Positions 9,235-18,874 of a stretch of DNA of 64,000 nucleotides are shown in pieces. The notes under the pieces are model-generated. The model had not been told where the DNA came from. It saw only the letters and a program-made list of their open reading frames with translations, and did not search any database. This stretch comes from Sulfitobacter maritimus (GTDB lineage Bacteria > Pseudomonadota > Alphaproteobacteria > Rhodobacterales > Rhodobacteraceae). The DNA lies in NCBI RefSeq assembly GCF_013346665.1, contig NZ_JABVBB010000034.1, positions 310,001-374,000 of the forward strand. Reading direction: 5' to 3'. How positions within the stretch are numbered: position 1 is the first letter of the stretch; the number at the start of each line of letters is the position of its first letter. A program made the position numbers and the translations under genes.

Positions 9235-11475
9235 ATGTCGCGTCTTCGCACCATCACCCGCCGCAGCTTCCTCGTCGGCTCTGCCGCCATCGCCGGGGGC
9301 GTGGCCTTTGGTACCTATCTGTACAAACGCGAATTGCACAATCCGCTGCTCGACGGGCTGGAGCCCGGCGCTGCGGCGATCACGCCTTACGTCAAGGTCG
9401 ACGCGAACGGCGTGACCCTCATCACCCCGCGCGCCGATGTGGGGCAGGGGGCATACTCCATCCAAGCGCATATGATTGCCGAGGAATTGGACGTCGATCT
9501 CGCGCAGGTCACGATCACCCCCGGCCCGCCGTCGCCGGTTTATTACAACGGGGTCGTCAGCGCCGAGGGCATGCCGATCGCCGCCACGTCTGAAACCTTC
9601 CTCGCCCGCACCGGGCGCGGCGTGGCGGATGTGGCGGGCAAGCTGCTGGGGCTGCAACTCACCGGCGGCAGTTCCACCGTGCCGGATATGTATGACCGTC
9701 TGCGCATGGCCGGTGCGGTGGCGCGTGAGACGCTGATCGCCGCTGCGACGGCGCAAACCGGGTTGCCGCGCGACCAATTGCGCACCGAGGCGGGCGCTGT
9801 GATCCTGCCCGATGGGGCGCAACTGGCCTATCAAGACCTTGCGGCAGGGGCCGCAGAGATTGACCCCGTCACCGATGTCACCCTGCGCGACCCGTCTGGC
9901 TGGAAGCATCTGGGCAAACCGCAGATGCGCACCGATATGCTGGCCAAATCCACCGGCACCCAGACCTATGGCATCGATATGGTAATGGAAGGCATGGTCT
10001 TTGCCACTACCCGCACCAACCCGGCGCAGGGCGGAGCGATATTGGGGTTTGACGCAGGCCGGGCCGAAAAGATGCGGGGCGTCAAGGCAGTGCTGCCGAT
10101 CACCGGGGGCGTCGCAGTTGTGGCGGACAACACTTGGCGGGCCTTTCAAGCGGTGCAGGCCGTGGACTGCGACTGGGGGCCGTCGCCCTATATCGGTGAC
10201 ACGGCGGCCCAGTTCGAAGCCGTTGCTGCCGCCTTCACCGAAGACACGCAAGACAGCCAGTTTCGCGATGATGGCGATGTGACAGCCGCCCTGTCCGAAG
10301 GCGAGGTCTTGCAGGCTGAATACCGCATCCCCTTCCTTGCCCATGCGCCGCTGGAGCCGATGAGCGTGCTGGTCAAATTCACCAAGGCCCGCGTCGACAT
10401 CTGGACCGCCACGCAAATCCCGCGCTTCATGCAGGCCAATGTCGCCCGTCTTACCGGGATCGACGCTGAGAAGGTGCACATCCATGTGCTCATGGCAGGC
10501 GGCAGTTTCGGGCGTCGGCTCGAAGACGACTATGTCATGCGCGCGGTCGAAGTGGCCCAGCAGATGCCCGGCACCCCGGTCAAAATGGTCTGGTCGCGCG
10601 AAGAGGATTTCACCCATGACTTCCCCCGCCCACTGGCCATGGCCCGTGCGCAGGGCAAAGTCGCGGAGGGCAAGCTGGCGGCCTATGATCTGGCGATTGC
10701 CGCCCCGTCGGTCACTGCATCGCAGCTAGAGCGGCAGAACCAGCCTATCTTTGGCCCCGACGTTGCCATTGTCGCAGGCGCATGGGACCAGCCCTTTGCA
10801 ATCCCTCACTACCGCGTCACCGGCCACCGGGTGCCTGCGATGGTGCCGGTTAGCTCATGGCGTTCGGTCGGGGCGTCGGGCAATGCCTTCCTGCATGAAA
10901 GTTTCATGGACGAGCTGTGCCACGCCGCCGGAGCCGACCCGCTTGAGGAACGGCTGCGGCTGTGCACCCACGACCCCTCGCGCAAGGTGCTTGAGGCTGT
11001 GGGCGAGATGTCCGACTGGGGTGCTGATCTGGGGCCGGGGCGGGGCCGGGGGCTGGCGTTCTGCCTGTCCTTCGGCGTGCCTGTGGCCGAGGTTGTGGAG
11101 GTCAGCCAGACCGACGCGGGCCTGCGCATCGACAAGGTCTTCGTCGCCGCTGAGGTGGGGCGCGTGCTTGATCCGATGAATTTTGAGGCACAGCTTTCGG
11201 GTGGTGTGATCTGGGGCTTGGGCCATGCGATGAACTGCGAGTTGACCTACAAGGACGGCGTGCCGCAGCAGGACAACTACCACCTCTATTCCGGTCTGCG
11301 TCTCTATCAGACCCCCCAAATCGAAGTGCGCGGGCTGGAGAATGGCGGCAAGCTGCGCGGTATTGGTGAGCCCGGCGTGCCGCCTGCGGCACCGGCTTTG
11401 GCCAATGCGATCTTTGCCGCCACAGGACAGCGCATTCGCGACCTGCCACTTTCCAATTCTGTGGATTTCGCATGA
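9235..11475 (+). CDS. molybdopterin-cytosine-dinucleotide-binding large subunit (isoquinoline 1-oxidoreductase beta-like)
   Basis: A 746-residue catalytic subunit of the xanthine dehydrogenase family. A twin-arginine signal (Arg9-Arg10-Ser-Phe-Leu followed by a hydrophobic stretch) predicts export of the folded holoenzyme, with its 2Fe-2S partner, to the periplasm. The C-terminal [13 protein letters not shown] loop holds the catalytic glutamate (Glu712), and [12 protein letters not shown] (near residue 420) matches the Mo-cofactor-binding region of IorB-type proteins. It overlaps the downstream cytochrome gene by four bases (ATGA), which implies translational coupling and a shared electron-transfer chain. 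Confidence 0.92.
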   Translation: MSRLRTITRRSFLVGSAAIAGGVAFGTYLYKRELHNPLLDGLEPGAAAITPYVKVDANGVTLITPRADVGQGAYSIQAHMIAEELDVDLAQVTITPGPPSPVYYNGVVSAEGMPIAATSETFLARTGRGVADVAGKLLGLQLTGGSSTVPDMYDRLRMAGAVARETLIAAATAQTGLPRDQLRTEAGAVILPDGAQLAYQDLAAGAAEIDPVTDVTLRDPSGWKHLGKPQMRTDMLAKSTGTQTYGIDMVMEGMVFATTRTNPAQGGAILGFDAGRAEKMRGVKAVLPITGGVAVVADNTWRAFQAVQAVDCDWGPSPYIGDTAAQFEAVAAAFTEDTQDSQFRDDGDVTAALSEGEVLQAEYRIPFLAHAPLEPMSVLVKFTKARVDIWTATQIPRFMQANVARLTGIDAEKVHIHVLMAGGSFGRRLEDDYVMRAVEVAQQMPGTPVKMVWSREEDFTHDFPRPLAMARAQGKVAEGKLAAYDLAIAAPSVTASQLERQNQPIFGPDVAIVAGAWDQPFAIPHYRVTGHRVPAMVPVSSWRSVGASGNAFLHESFMDELCHAAGADPLEERLRLCTHDPSRKVLEAVGEMSDWGADLGPGRGRGLAFCLSFGVPVAEVVEVSQTDAGLRIDKVFVAAEVGRVLDPMNFEAQLSGGVIWGLGHAMNCELTYKDGVPQQDNYHLYSGLRLYQTPQIEVRGLENGGKLRGIGEPGVPPAAPALANAIFAATGQRIRDLPLSNSVDFA

Positions 11476-12053
11476 AATACCTACCCCTTTGCGCCGCCCT
11501 GCTGGCCGCCCCCGCCGCTGCGCAAGACAGGCCGCAAAACGCCACGCGTGAAGAAGGCCTCGCCGCATGGGAACGCATTTTTACCGTCACCTCGCACCCG
11601 CGTTGCGCCAATTGCCATGTCGGCGACAGTGGTCAGCCGATGTGGGAGGGCTTGGGTTACGGGGGGCAGGCCGTGCACGGTATGAATGTGCAGGCGGGCG
11701 AGAGCCGGATTGGGGCGGAAAGCATTACCTGCGATGCCTGCCATGTGATCTCGGATGCTGCGAACGTCACCCCTCATGCGCCGCCGCATATCGACGACGC
11801 TTGGCGTCTGCCGCCTGTTGAGTTGGAATGGTTCGGCAAATCCTCTGCCGAGGTCTGCGCTCAGCTGCGCGACCCTGAGCGCAACGACGGCCATGACATC
11901 GCCTCGCTCATCGACCACCTGAGCAATTCGGCCTTTGTCGCGTGGGGCTTCACGCCCGGCGGTGGCCGATCCGCGCCGGAAACCTCGCTGGACGCGCTGA
12001 TTCACGACGTCACGCTTTGGGGTGCTGCGGGCACCCCCTGCGCGTCAGAGTGA
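11472..12053 (+). CDS. c-type cytochrome-like protein, probable electron acceptor of the Mo hydroxylase
   Basis: A 193-residue exported protein. A signal peptide (about 1-18, ending Ala-Ala-Ala-Gln) is followed by two haem-binding CxxCH motifs, CANCH (45-49) and CDACH (87-91). Two haems would let it carry electrons from the periplasmic Mo hydroxylase encoded immediately upstream toward the respiratory chain. Its start overlaps the stop of the large subunit by four bases. No other recognisable domain is visible. The gene order 2Fe-2S subunit, Mo subunit, cytochrome is known from other periplasmic members of this enzyme class. Confidence 0.85.
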   Translation: MKYLPLCAALLAAPAAAQDRPQNATREEGLAAWERIFTVTSHPRCANCHVGDSGQPMWEGLGYGGQAVHGMNVQAGESRIGAESITCDACHVISDAANVTPHAPPHIDDAWRLPPVELEWFGKSSAEVCAQLRDPERNDGHDIASLIDHLSNSAFVAWGFTPGGGRSAPETSLDALIHDVTLWGAAGTPCASE

Positions 12054-12056
12054 CGG

Positions 12057-12992
12057 CTACTCCCGCATCGCCCGCGCCAACCGTCTGATCCGCAATGCGC
12101 GGTTTAACTCGCCGCCAAAGATCAGCACCAGCGCCGCCAGATACATGAAATACAGCGCCGCGATGATTCCGGCCATGCCTGCGTAGTAGCTCGCATAGGT
12201 GCCAAAGCTGCGCAGATAATAGGAGAACACGGCCGCCAGCAGCGCCCAAGCTATCGCCGTTGTCACCACACCGGGCCAGATATTGCTAAACCGCGTGCGC
12301 CGCGCAGGCAGAATCACATGCGCCGCAAAGAGCGACACCAGCAGGATCGTGCCCGACACCGGGAACCGCACGAGGCTTACGGTGACAGAGCGCGGATCAA
12401 ACCCCGGCATCAGCATATGCAGCCAAGACCCGGCCCGCGGGGCCAGCACCAAAAGATAGCCAACGATCACAAGGATCAGACTGGCCAGAAGGACCATAAC
12501 AACCTGAACCGCATAAAGGGTCACAACCGAGCGCGTCTCGCGCAGGCCGTAGGCGCGGTTCAGCCCCACACGCACCCCATCAACCCCGCCCACGGCGAAC
12601 CAGATGGTCAGCAAGATGCCCACGCTCAGCAAATCGCCGCGCGGCACGGTCATCACCTTTTCCACTTCCGAGACAATGGGATCGATCAGTGCAGGCGGCA
12701 CGATGGCGATGAGGAAATGAATCAGATCATCCGCCATCGACCGATCCCCGACAAAAGCCGTCAGCGAACTGGTGAAGATCAAGAAGGGAAAGATTGCCAG
12801 AAGCGCGCGAAAGGCCACATTGCCCGCCATGCCAAAGGCGTCGTCGCTCCAGAGCCGCAACACCGCCTCGTGCAGCACCGCGCGTCCGACACGCCAGCCG
12901 GTGCCGTGAAATAAATCCTCCGGGTTCTCGCTGAGAATCCCATGGGTCATCACGACTTCGCGCTTTTGGTCCTGAGCCGGTCTGCCGTCCAT
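12057..12992 (-). CDS. YihY/virulence factor BrkB family membrane protein
   Basis: A 311-residue inner-membrane protein with about six hydrophobic segments. The family-typical AGNVAFRALLAIFPFLIF motif (about residues 54-72) and a conserved second half (IWFAVGGVDGVRVGLNRAYG) are present. The family was once called RNase BN, but that assignment is obsolete and its physiological role is unsettled. It ends three bases from the convergent cytochrome gene. An alternative start is Met15. No partner genes are evident. Confidence 0.88.
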   Translation of the reverse strand: MDGRPAQDQKREVVMTHGILSENPEDLFHGTGWRVGRAVLHEAVLRLWSDDAFGMAGNVAFRALLAIFPFLIFTSSLTAFVGDRSMADDLIHFLIAIVPPALIDPIVSEVEKVMTVPRGDLLSVGILLTIWFAVGGVDGVRVGLNRAYGLRETRSVVTLYAVQVVMVLLASLILVIVGYLLVLAPRAGSWLHMLMPGFDPRSVTVSLVRFPVSGTILLVSLFAAHVILPARRTRFSNIWPGVVTTAIAWALLAAVFSYYLRSFGTYASYYAGMAGIIAALYFMYLAALVLIFGGELNRALRIRRLARAMRE

Positions 12993-13115
12993 CCTCTGCC
13001 TCGTTCTTGGCCTGTGGCATAAGCTAGTGCGCCATTCGCCCGGCTGCCACTGTCAAACCCGCAGACGGGCGAAAGCGGGCCGAGCCACTAATCGCAGGCA
13101 GGGGCATCGCTCCAC

Positions 13116-13144
13116 TTGACGCCCCCTTGGTGATAAAATAGGAC
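13116..13144 (+). promoter_or_regulatory. sigma-70-type promoter of tRNA-Gly
   Basis: TTGACG at 13116-13121 and TAGGAC at 13139-13144 are separated by 17 bases. The predicted transcription start is about 6 bases before the tRNA-Gly 5' end at 13157. The -10 element is weak, as in many alphaproteobacterial promoters. Confidence 0.5.
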
Positions 13145-13156
13145 GTAACCCGTTAC

Positions 13157-13230
13157 GCGGGCGTTGTGTAATGGTAAGACCTCAGCCTTCCAAGCTGATG
13201 ATACGGGTTCGATTCCCGTCGCCCGCTCCA
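13157..13230 (+). tRNA. tRNA-Gly (anticodon TCC)
   Basis: The acceptor stem GCGGGCG/CGCCCGC closes a standard cloverleaf. The anticodon stem TCAGC/GCTGA frames loop CTTCCAA, giving anticodon TCC. The T arm is GGGTTCGATTCCCG, and an encoded CCA lies at 13228-13230. It stands alone between yihY and the nucleoside permease gene. Confidence 0.96.
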
Positions 13231-13364
13231 ACATTCCCCAGATGATTGAACCTGCAGCTTGGGCTTTGGCGATCACTTGCCAAGGGCTTGGTTTCCCCTA
13301 CGTCACCCTTTAAGGGAGCCCATGCCCCTGCGCCTGTAGGGGCCACATCCATAAAGGACATATC

Positions 13365-14375
13365 ATGCTGAAGTATTCCGCTCCGGGCCTCGCCGCACTG
13401 GCCCTTTCTACCGTTGCTGCACCGCTTGCCGCGCAGGAACCCATGCCCGTCAAAGTCTTCATCGGCGCGATGTTCGAGATTGGCGAGAACACCGGCGACC
13501 GCGCAGGCGAGCTTCAGCATTGGTACGAGAAATACTGGACCGAAGCCGAAGCCCAAGAGATTCCCGGTGCCTTTTCTGAAATGTATTGCAACGACGATGG
13601 TGTCTGCGGCGCGGTGCTGGGCATGGGCAAAGTGAACTCTTCGGCCTCTATGCAGGCGATTTTGCTGAACCCGGCCTACGACTTCTCGCAGACCTATTTC
13701 ATTCTGTCCGGCGTGGCGGGCACACCACCCTCACGCGGGACCATCGGTGATGTGGTCTGGGGCAGCTGGCTGGTGGACTATGACCTTGGCCACCGCTGGG
13801 CGCCCGAAGAAGGCGAGCCGGGCGAGCCGGTCTTTATGCCGCGCGCAGGCTATGAGGACTACCGCCGCTTTGAAATGAACGAAGATCTCGTCGCGTGGGG
13901 TGTGAAACTGTCCGAAGACGTAGAGATGCAGGATTCCGATTCCGCCCGCCAATACCGCCAGCGCTACCCCGACGAGGCTGCCCAAGCCGCGCCGAGCGTG
14001 AAGGTCGGCACCCATATGACCGGCGATACCTTCTTTCACGGTCCCGGCTTGTCTAACGAAGCGCAGTATATGGCCGAGCTATACGGCGCGGACGACTATA
14101 TGATCACCGAAATGGAAGCCGCCGCCATCGCGCTGGTCATCAAACGTCTGCACGGCACCGACCGGATCGCCAGCCTGCGCGGCGCGGTGAACTTTGACCA
14201 AGGCCACCCGGATGAAACCACGCTCGCGCATCTCGACCCCGCACCGGGCGAGACCGCAGGCGGCTTTGCCGAGACGGTGGAGAACATCACCCTCGTTGGC
14301 GCGCCGTTGGTCGACCGGATCGTGACCGAGTGGGACCAGTGGAAAGACGGCGTGCCTGCACTGCCGAATGAATAA
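13365..14375 (+). CDS. purine nucleoside permease (NUP) family protein, exported
   Basis: A 336-residue protein with a clear signal peptide (cleavage after Ala-Ala-Gln near residue 24) and the NUP family fold along its length (PVKVFIGAMFEIGENTGDRAG at the mature N-terminus; SGVAGTPPSRGTIGDVVW near 115-132; MEAAAIALVIKRL near 255-267). The family is related to nucleoside phosphorylases. In Candida the founding member was described as a permease, and bacterial members are exported. It may therefore bind or cleave purine nucleosides in the periplasm. An AAAGGA ribosome-binding site precedes the ATG. Purine deaminase genes lie about 25 kb away. Confidence 0.85.
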   Translation: MLKYSAPGLAALALSTVAAPLAAQEPMPVKVFIGAMFEIGENTGDRAGELQHWYEKYWTEAEAQEIPGAFSEMYCNDDGVCGAVLGMGKVNSSASMQAILLNPAYDFSQTYFILSGVAGTPPSRGTIGDVVWGSWLVDYDLGHRWAPEEGEPGEPVFMPRAGYEDYRRFEMNEDLVAWGVKLSEDVEMQDSDSARQYRQRYPDEAAQAAPSVKVGTHMTGDTFFHGPGLSNEAQYMAELYGADDYMITEMEAAAIALVIKRLHGTDRIASLRGAVNFDQGHPDETTLAHLDPAPGETAGGFAETVENITLVGAPLVDRIVTEWDQWKDGVPALPNE

Positions 14376-14505
14376 CCACTAACGCCCCGCGGCGCTGAGC
14401 TTGGCGCCGCGGGGCAGGGGCGGCAGATTGTCCCGACAGGGCAGTCTTGCTTGACCCCGCTTAATGCCCGCGCCATGACCGTTGTCGAAAGACAAAGGAT
14501 TTCCC

Positions 14506-16314
14506 ATGGCCCGCACGCCCACCCCCGCACCGACTGCCAAAGACGAACGCGAAAAATCGCGGCGGATCGGGGCGCTTGCGGCGCTGATGCCCTTTATGGC
14601 GCCCTACCGCTGGTTGATGGCCGCCGCCGGGGGGGCTTTGGTGCTGACGGCGATGATCTCGCTCACGCTGCCCCTGGCGGTGCGCCGGGTGATCGACAAT
14701 TTCAGCGTCGATGAAACCGCCTTGCTCGACCAATATTTCATCGCGGCCTTGGCCATTGCGGGGCTGCTCGCTGTCGGCACCGGGCTGCGCTATGCGCTGG
14801 TGACCCGGCTGGGCGAACGTGTCGTGGCTGACATCCGCCGCGCGGTCTTTGACCGGGTGATCGGCATGAGCCCGGTCTTTTATGAACGCATCATGACCGG
14901 CGAAGTCCTGAGCCGCATCACCACCGACACCACGCTGATCCTCTCGGTGATTGGCTCCTCGGTCTCCATCGCCCTGCGCAACCTGTTGATTTTCGTCGGG
15001 GGGCTGGCTCTGATGCTGCTGACCTCGGCCAAACTCACCGGGCTGGTGCTGCTGATCGTGCCTGCCGTGATCATCCCGATCCTGACGCTGGGCCGCCGCC
15101 TGCGCGGGCTGAGCCGTGAAAACCAAGACTGGATCGCGGCAAGCTCCGGCAATGCCTCCGAATCGTTGACCGCCGTGCAAACGGTCCAAGCCTTCACCCA
15201 TGAGGCCGCGAGCCGGGACCAGTTTGCGCAGATGACCGAAGCCTCCTTCGACGCCGCGCAGCGCCGGATCAAGACCCGCGCCGCGATGACCGTGATCGTG
15301 ATTTTTCTGGTGTTCACCGGGGTGGTCGGCGTGCTCTGGATCGGCGCCCGCGATGTGCGGGCCGATGTGATGAGCGCAGGCGCGCTGGTTCAATTCGTCA
15401 TCTATGCCGTGATGGTCGCCGGGGCCGTCGCCGCCCTGTCGGAAATCTGGAGCGAGTTGCAGCGTGCCGCCGGGGCCACCGAACGCCTGATCGACCTGCT
15501 GCAATCAGAGGACACGGTCAAAGACCCGGCGCCCGATGTGGCGCAGACCCTGCCGGCCAAGGTCGCCGGTCATATCACCTTTGAAAACGTGCAATTCACC
15601 TATCCCGCGCGGCCCGACGTCTCGGCCCTTGATGGTATCAACCTCGACATTCGGCCCGGCGAAACCGTGGCCTTCGTCGGCCCCTCCGGCGCGGGCAAGA
15701 CCACGATCATTCAGTTGATTCTGCGCTTTTACGATCCGGCCACGGGCCGCATCACGCTCGACGGGGTGGACCTGCGCGACGTGGCCCGCGATCACTTCCG
15801 CCGCGCTGTGGCGCTGGTCCCGCAAGACCCGGTGATCTTTGCCGCGACCGCTGCGGAAAACATCCGTTTTGGCCGCCCTGATGCCACGGATGCTGAGGTC
15901 GAAGAGGCCGCCCGCGCCGCTGCCGCGCATGAGTTCATCACCGCGCTGCCCGACGGCTATGACAGCTACCTCGGTGAACGCGGTGTGATGCTCTCGGGCG
16001 GGCAGAAACAACGCATCGCCATCGCCCGCGCCATTTTGCGCGACGCGCCGGTGCTGCTGCTGGACGAAGCCACCAGCGCGCTGGATTCCGAAAGCGAAGG
16101 GCTGGTGCAAGCCGCTGTGGACCGGCTCAGCGCCGACCGCACGACCCTAATCGTCGCGCACCGTCTGGCCACCGTCAAAAAGGCGGATCGCATCGTGGTT
16201 ATGGAAGCGGGGCGCATTGCCGCCATTGGCACCCATGAGGAACTGGTCGCCAGTGAGGGGCTTTATGCCCGGCTGGCGCGGCTTCAGTTCACCGATGGGG
16301 CGGCCGCGGCCTGA
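14506..16314 (+). CDS. ABC transporter, fused permease and ATPase (exporter type)
   Basis: A 602-residue half-transporter of the ABCB/MsbA class. Six transmembrane helices lie between about 30 and 320, followed by the ATPase with Walker A GPSGAGKTT (392-400), signature LSGGQKQR (from 496) and Walker B VLLLDEATSALD (from 516). It would act as a homodimer exporting a lipid or drug; the substrate is not predictable. The ATG at 14506 was chosen over a TTG at 14482 because AAAGGA sits six bases upstream of it. Confidence 0.93.
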   Translation: MARTPTPAPTAKDEREKSRRIGALAALMPFMAPYRWLMAAAGGALVLTAMISLTLPLAVRRVIDNFSVDETALLDQYFIAALAIAGLLAVGTGLRYALVTRLGERVVADIRRAVFDRVIGMSPVFYERIMTGEVLSRITTDTTLILSVIGSSVSIALRNLLIFVGGLALMLLTSAKLTGLVLLIVPAVIIPILTLGRRLRGLSRENQDWIAASSGNASESLTAVQTVQAFTHEAASRDQFAQMTEASFDAAQRRIKTRAAMTVIVIFLVFTGVVGVLWIGARDVRADVMSAGALVQFVIYAVMVAGAVAALSEIWSELQRAAGATERLIDLLQSEDTVKDPAPDVAQTLPAKVAGHITFENVQFTYPARPDVSALDGINLDIRPGETVAFVGPSGAGKTTIIQLILRFYDPATGRITLDGVDLRDVARDHFRRAVALVPQDPVIFAATAAENIRFGRPDATDAEVEEAARAAAAHEFITALPDGYDSYLGERGVMLSGGQKQRIAIARAILRDAPVLLLDEATSALDSESEGLVQAAVDRLSADRTTLIVAHRLATVKKADRIVVMEAGRIAAIGTHEELVASEGLYARLARLQFTDGAAAA

Positions 16315-16449
16315 ACTCCCGCGCACTGGCGCAACGTCACCCCGCGTAACGTAGCGTTTCGCCCATCCGATTGCTTGCGAAGCGGGGCGTTTCGCCGCAG
16401 TCTGGTGGGAAGAAACGCGCCGGGATACCGGCAATAGGGAGGAACGACC

Positions 16450-18333
16450 ATGACATTTGCCGGGATCGAGGACCGCAATGCCATCGCGGCGGAAATGCCG
16501 TGGGAAGAGCGTGATGTCGCCAAAACGCTTTACGGGATGCTGAGCAATACGGCTGGAAAATTCCCAAACCACAATGCCGTCAGCTATCAGATTTTCTCCG
16601 GCCCCAAAGACAAGGCCGAGACGCTGAGTTGGAAAGAACTGCATGGCCGGGTCACACAGGCCGCCAACCTGTTCCGCAGCCTTGGCGTCGGGGAAAAAGA
16701 CGTGGTGGCCTATGTGCTGCCGAACTGTAACGAGACCACGATCACCCTGCTGGGCGGGGCCGTGGCGGGGATCGTGAGCCCGATCAACCCGCTGTTGGAC
16801 GCCGAACAGATCGGTGCGATCCTGCGCGAAGTGGGCGCCTCCGTCGTCGTCACCCTGCGGCCTTTCCCGAAAACAGATGTCGCCCAGAAAACCGCCGAGG
16901 CGGTCAAGCTCGCGCCCAATGTGCATACGGTGCTTGAGGTCGATCTCGTCCGCTACCTGACCCCGCCGAAAAGCTGGATCGTGCCGTTGGTCCGGCCCAA
17001 GGGGCTGGCCGACAATCAGGCGACCTACAAGAACTTCAACGCCGAGATCGCGAAACAAAGCACCACGCTTAACTTTGAGGACGTGCAAGAAGACCGCGTG
17101 GCCTGCTACTTCCACACCGGCGGCACCACCGGTCTGCCGAAGGTGGCGCAGCACAAATACTCCGGCCTGATCTACAACGGTTGGCTGGGGCACCGCCTGC
17201 TGTTCACCGAAAACGACAATATTATGTGTCCGCTGCCGCTGTTCCACGTTTTTGCCTGCCATGTGATCCTGATGGCTGCGGTGGCCTCTGGCGCGCATGT
17301 GGTCTTCCCCACGCCGCAGGGCTATCGCGGCGAGGGCGTGTTCGACAACTTCTGGAAGCTCATCGAGCGCTGGAAAATCACCTTTATTATCACCGTACCA
17401 ACGGCGATCTCCGCCAAGATGCAACGACCCATTGATGCCGATGTCAGCACCGTGAAAACCGCGTTTTCCGGCTCCGCGCCGCTGCCGCTGGAACTCTTCC
17501 GCCGGTTTGAGAAGGCCACCGGCGTGACGCTGGTCGAAGGCTATGGTCTGACCGAGGCCACCTGTCTGGTGTCGTGCAACCCCACGGATGGGGTCAAGAA
17601 AGTCGGCTCCATCGGCATCGCCTTTCCCTATTCAGACGTGCGGATCATCAAGAACACGCCGGACGGGCCGATTGACGCAGATGTGGACGAAATTGGCGAG
17701 ATCTGCGTCTCAAACCCCGGTGTCTACGCAGGCCATACCTATGTCGAAGAGGACAAGAACAAAGACCTTTTCTACCACGGCAAATACCTGCGCACCGGCG
17801 ATTTGGGGCGCATCGACAGTGACGGCTATATCTGGATCACTGGCCGGGCCAAAGACCTGATCATTCGCGGCGGTCACAACATCGACCCTGCCGAAATTGA
17901 AGAGGCGCTGCTGGGCCATGAATCCGTGGCCTTTGCCGGTGCCATTGGCCAGCCTGACGCCCATGCGGGCGAGGTGCCCTGCGCCTTTGTCGAACTGGTC
18001 GATGGGGGCGAGGCGCGTGAAGAAGACCTGCTGGCTTTCGTGAAAGAGCGGGTCACAGAACGCGCGGCCCAGCCCAAACACCTCACCATCATGGATGAAC
18101 TGCCCAAAACCGCGGTGGGCAAGATTTTTAAGCCCGATCTGCGCAAACATGCGATCACCCGGATTTACAACGGCAGTCTTGAGAAAGCCGGTTGCGCGGC
18201 GCGGGTGACCGAAGTGACCGACGATAAAAAGCGCGGTCTGGTCGCGCAGGTCACGATGAACGGGGCCAGCCATGAGGATGTGGGCAAGGTGCTGAACGTC
18301 TATACCCGGCCGTGGGAACCTGCGGCGGCCTAA
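16450..18333 (+). CDS. acyl-CoA synthetase (AMP-forming)
   Basis: A 627-residue member of the adenylate-forming superfamily, activating a carboxylic acid to its CoA thioester. The phosphate-binding loop HTGGTTGLPK is at 222-231. EGYGLTEA (A5 motif) and GDLGRIDSDGYIWITGRAKDLIIRGG (A7/A8) follow in order, and the catalytic lysine lies in KTAVGKIFK near the C-terminus. At 627 residues it is longer than most FadD-like enzymes. Substrate cannot be fixed from sequence. A strong terminator follows, so it is probably monocistronic. Confidence 0.9.
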   Translation: MTFAGIEDRNAIAAEMPWEERDVAKTLYGMLSNTAGKFPNHNAVSYQIFSGPKDKAETLSWKELHGRVTQAANLFRSLGVGEKDVVAYVLPNCNETTITLLGGAVAGIVSPINPLLDAEQIGAILREVGASVVVTLRPFPKTDVAQKTAEAVKLAPNVHTVLEVDLVRYLTPPKSWIVPLVRPKGLADNQATYKNFNAEIAKQSTTLNFEDVQEDRVACYFHTGGTTGLPKVAQHKYSGLIYNGWLGHRLLFTENDNIMCPLPLFHVFACHVILMAAVASGAHVVFPTPQGYRGEGVFDNFWKLIERWKITFIITVPTAISAKMQRPIDADVSTVKTAFSGSAPLPLELFRRFEKATGVTLVEGYGLTEATCLVSCNPTDGVKKVGSIGIAFPYSDVRIIKNTPDGPIDADVDEIGEICVSNPGVYAGHTYVEEDKNKDLFYHGKYLRTGDLGRIDSDGYIWITGRAKDLIIRGGHNIDPAEIEEALLGHESVAFAGAIGQPDAHAGEVPCAFVELVDGGEAREEDLLAFVKERVTERAAQPKHLTIMDELPKTAVGKIFKPDLRKHAITRIYNGSLEKAGCAARVTEVTDDKKRGLVAQVTMNGASHEDVGKVLNVYTRPWEPAAA

Positions 18334-18358
18334 CCACCGCACAACGCTGCAATGCACG

Positions 18359-18395
18359 AAAACCGTCGGCCTGAAGGTCGGCGGTTTTTGCTTTT
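18359..18395 (+). terminator. rho-independent terminator of the acyl-CoA synthetase gene
   Basis: An 11-bp stem (AACCGTCGGCC/GGTCGGCGGTT with two G-T pairs) and a TGAA loop are followed by TTTTTGCTTTT. It lies 26 bases after the stop codon. Confidence 0.85.
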
Positions 18396-18496
18396 CTGTA
18401 TGCCATAGTGTTCCGTAACAGCAGGGCGCGGGCGCGCGGCTGCGCTGTTGCCGCCCTTCCGGTCCATTTTCCTAAAACGCTCTTTTAAAAGGCTTT

Positions 18497-18521
18497 CTTG
18501 ACCCTAGGGAAGCCGTCATCT
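18497..18521 (+). promoter_or_regulatory. RpoH-type (heat-shock sigma) promoter upstream of the DUF1127-sRNA locus
   Basis: CTTGAC at 18497-18502 and TCATCT at 18516-18521 are separated by 13 bases. As I recall it, the RpoHI promoter pattern of Rhodobacter sphaeroides is CTTGAA-N13-CCATNT, so this matches at ten of the eleven specified positions. It lies about 120 bases upstream of the first DUF1127 gene. In R. sphaeroides the DUF1127 gene ccaF1 and its CcsR RNAs are transcribed from an RpoH promoter, so the position fits. Confidence 0.6.
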
Positions 18522-18640
18522 GCCTTTCGCTGGGCACATACCGCCTATGCATTAATGGCCGTTTAAAACGGGGTGGGGTGGGCCTATCTCTGCGTTGCAG
18601 CATTGATGTTGCGCCGCAGCATTCGAAAAGGAGCCACTCT

Positions 18641-18862
18641 ATGTCGATGGCAGTTACACAGAACCGCACCGCGTCTTTTGACGCATCCAAGGGGCCACGC
18701 AGCCGCTTTGCGTCGCTCTGGGCCGCTACGACAGAGGCCTGGGCGCGGCGTGCCGCTTACCGCCGCACGCTCAACGAGCTCCATGCGCTCAGCGACCGCG
18801 AATTGGCCGATATCGGCCTCGCGCGCTGTGACATCCGCCGCGTCGCCGGCGAAGAACTTTGA
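18641..18862 (+). CDS. DUF1127 domain protein (CcaF1-like)
   Basis: A 73-residue basic protein with the DUF1127 domain at its C-terminus (YRRTLNELHALSDRELADIGL..CDIRRVA). The family is small, Arg-rich and, in R. sphaeroides, includes the RNA-binding protein CcaF1 encoded immediately upstream of the CcsR small RNAs. AAAAGGAG stands upstream of the ATG at 18641. A second DUF1127-like gene follows 12 bases later, and then the CCTCCTCC hairpins. Together they probably form one stress-induced transcript. Confidence 0.88.
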   Translation: MSMAVTQNRTASFDASKGPRSRFASLWAATTEAWARRAAYRRTLNELHALSDRELADIGLARCDIRRVAGEEL

Positions 18863-18874
18863 AGGATTGAACCG

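Noticed and set aside
12318-12914. A 198-codon plus-strand frame opposite yihY
   Set aside because: Low-complexity Arg/Gln/His translation with no family match; yihY is well supported on the minus strand.
14461-15504. A 347-codon minus-strand frame opposite the ABC exporter, rich in Gln/His/Asp
   Set aside because: It is an antisense frame of a gene with clear Walker and signature motifs.
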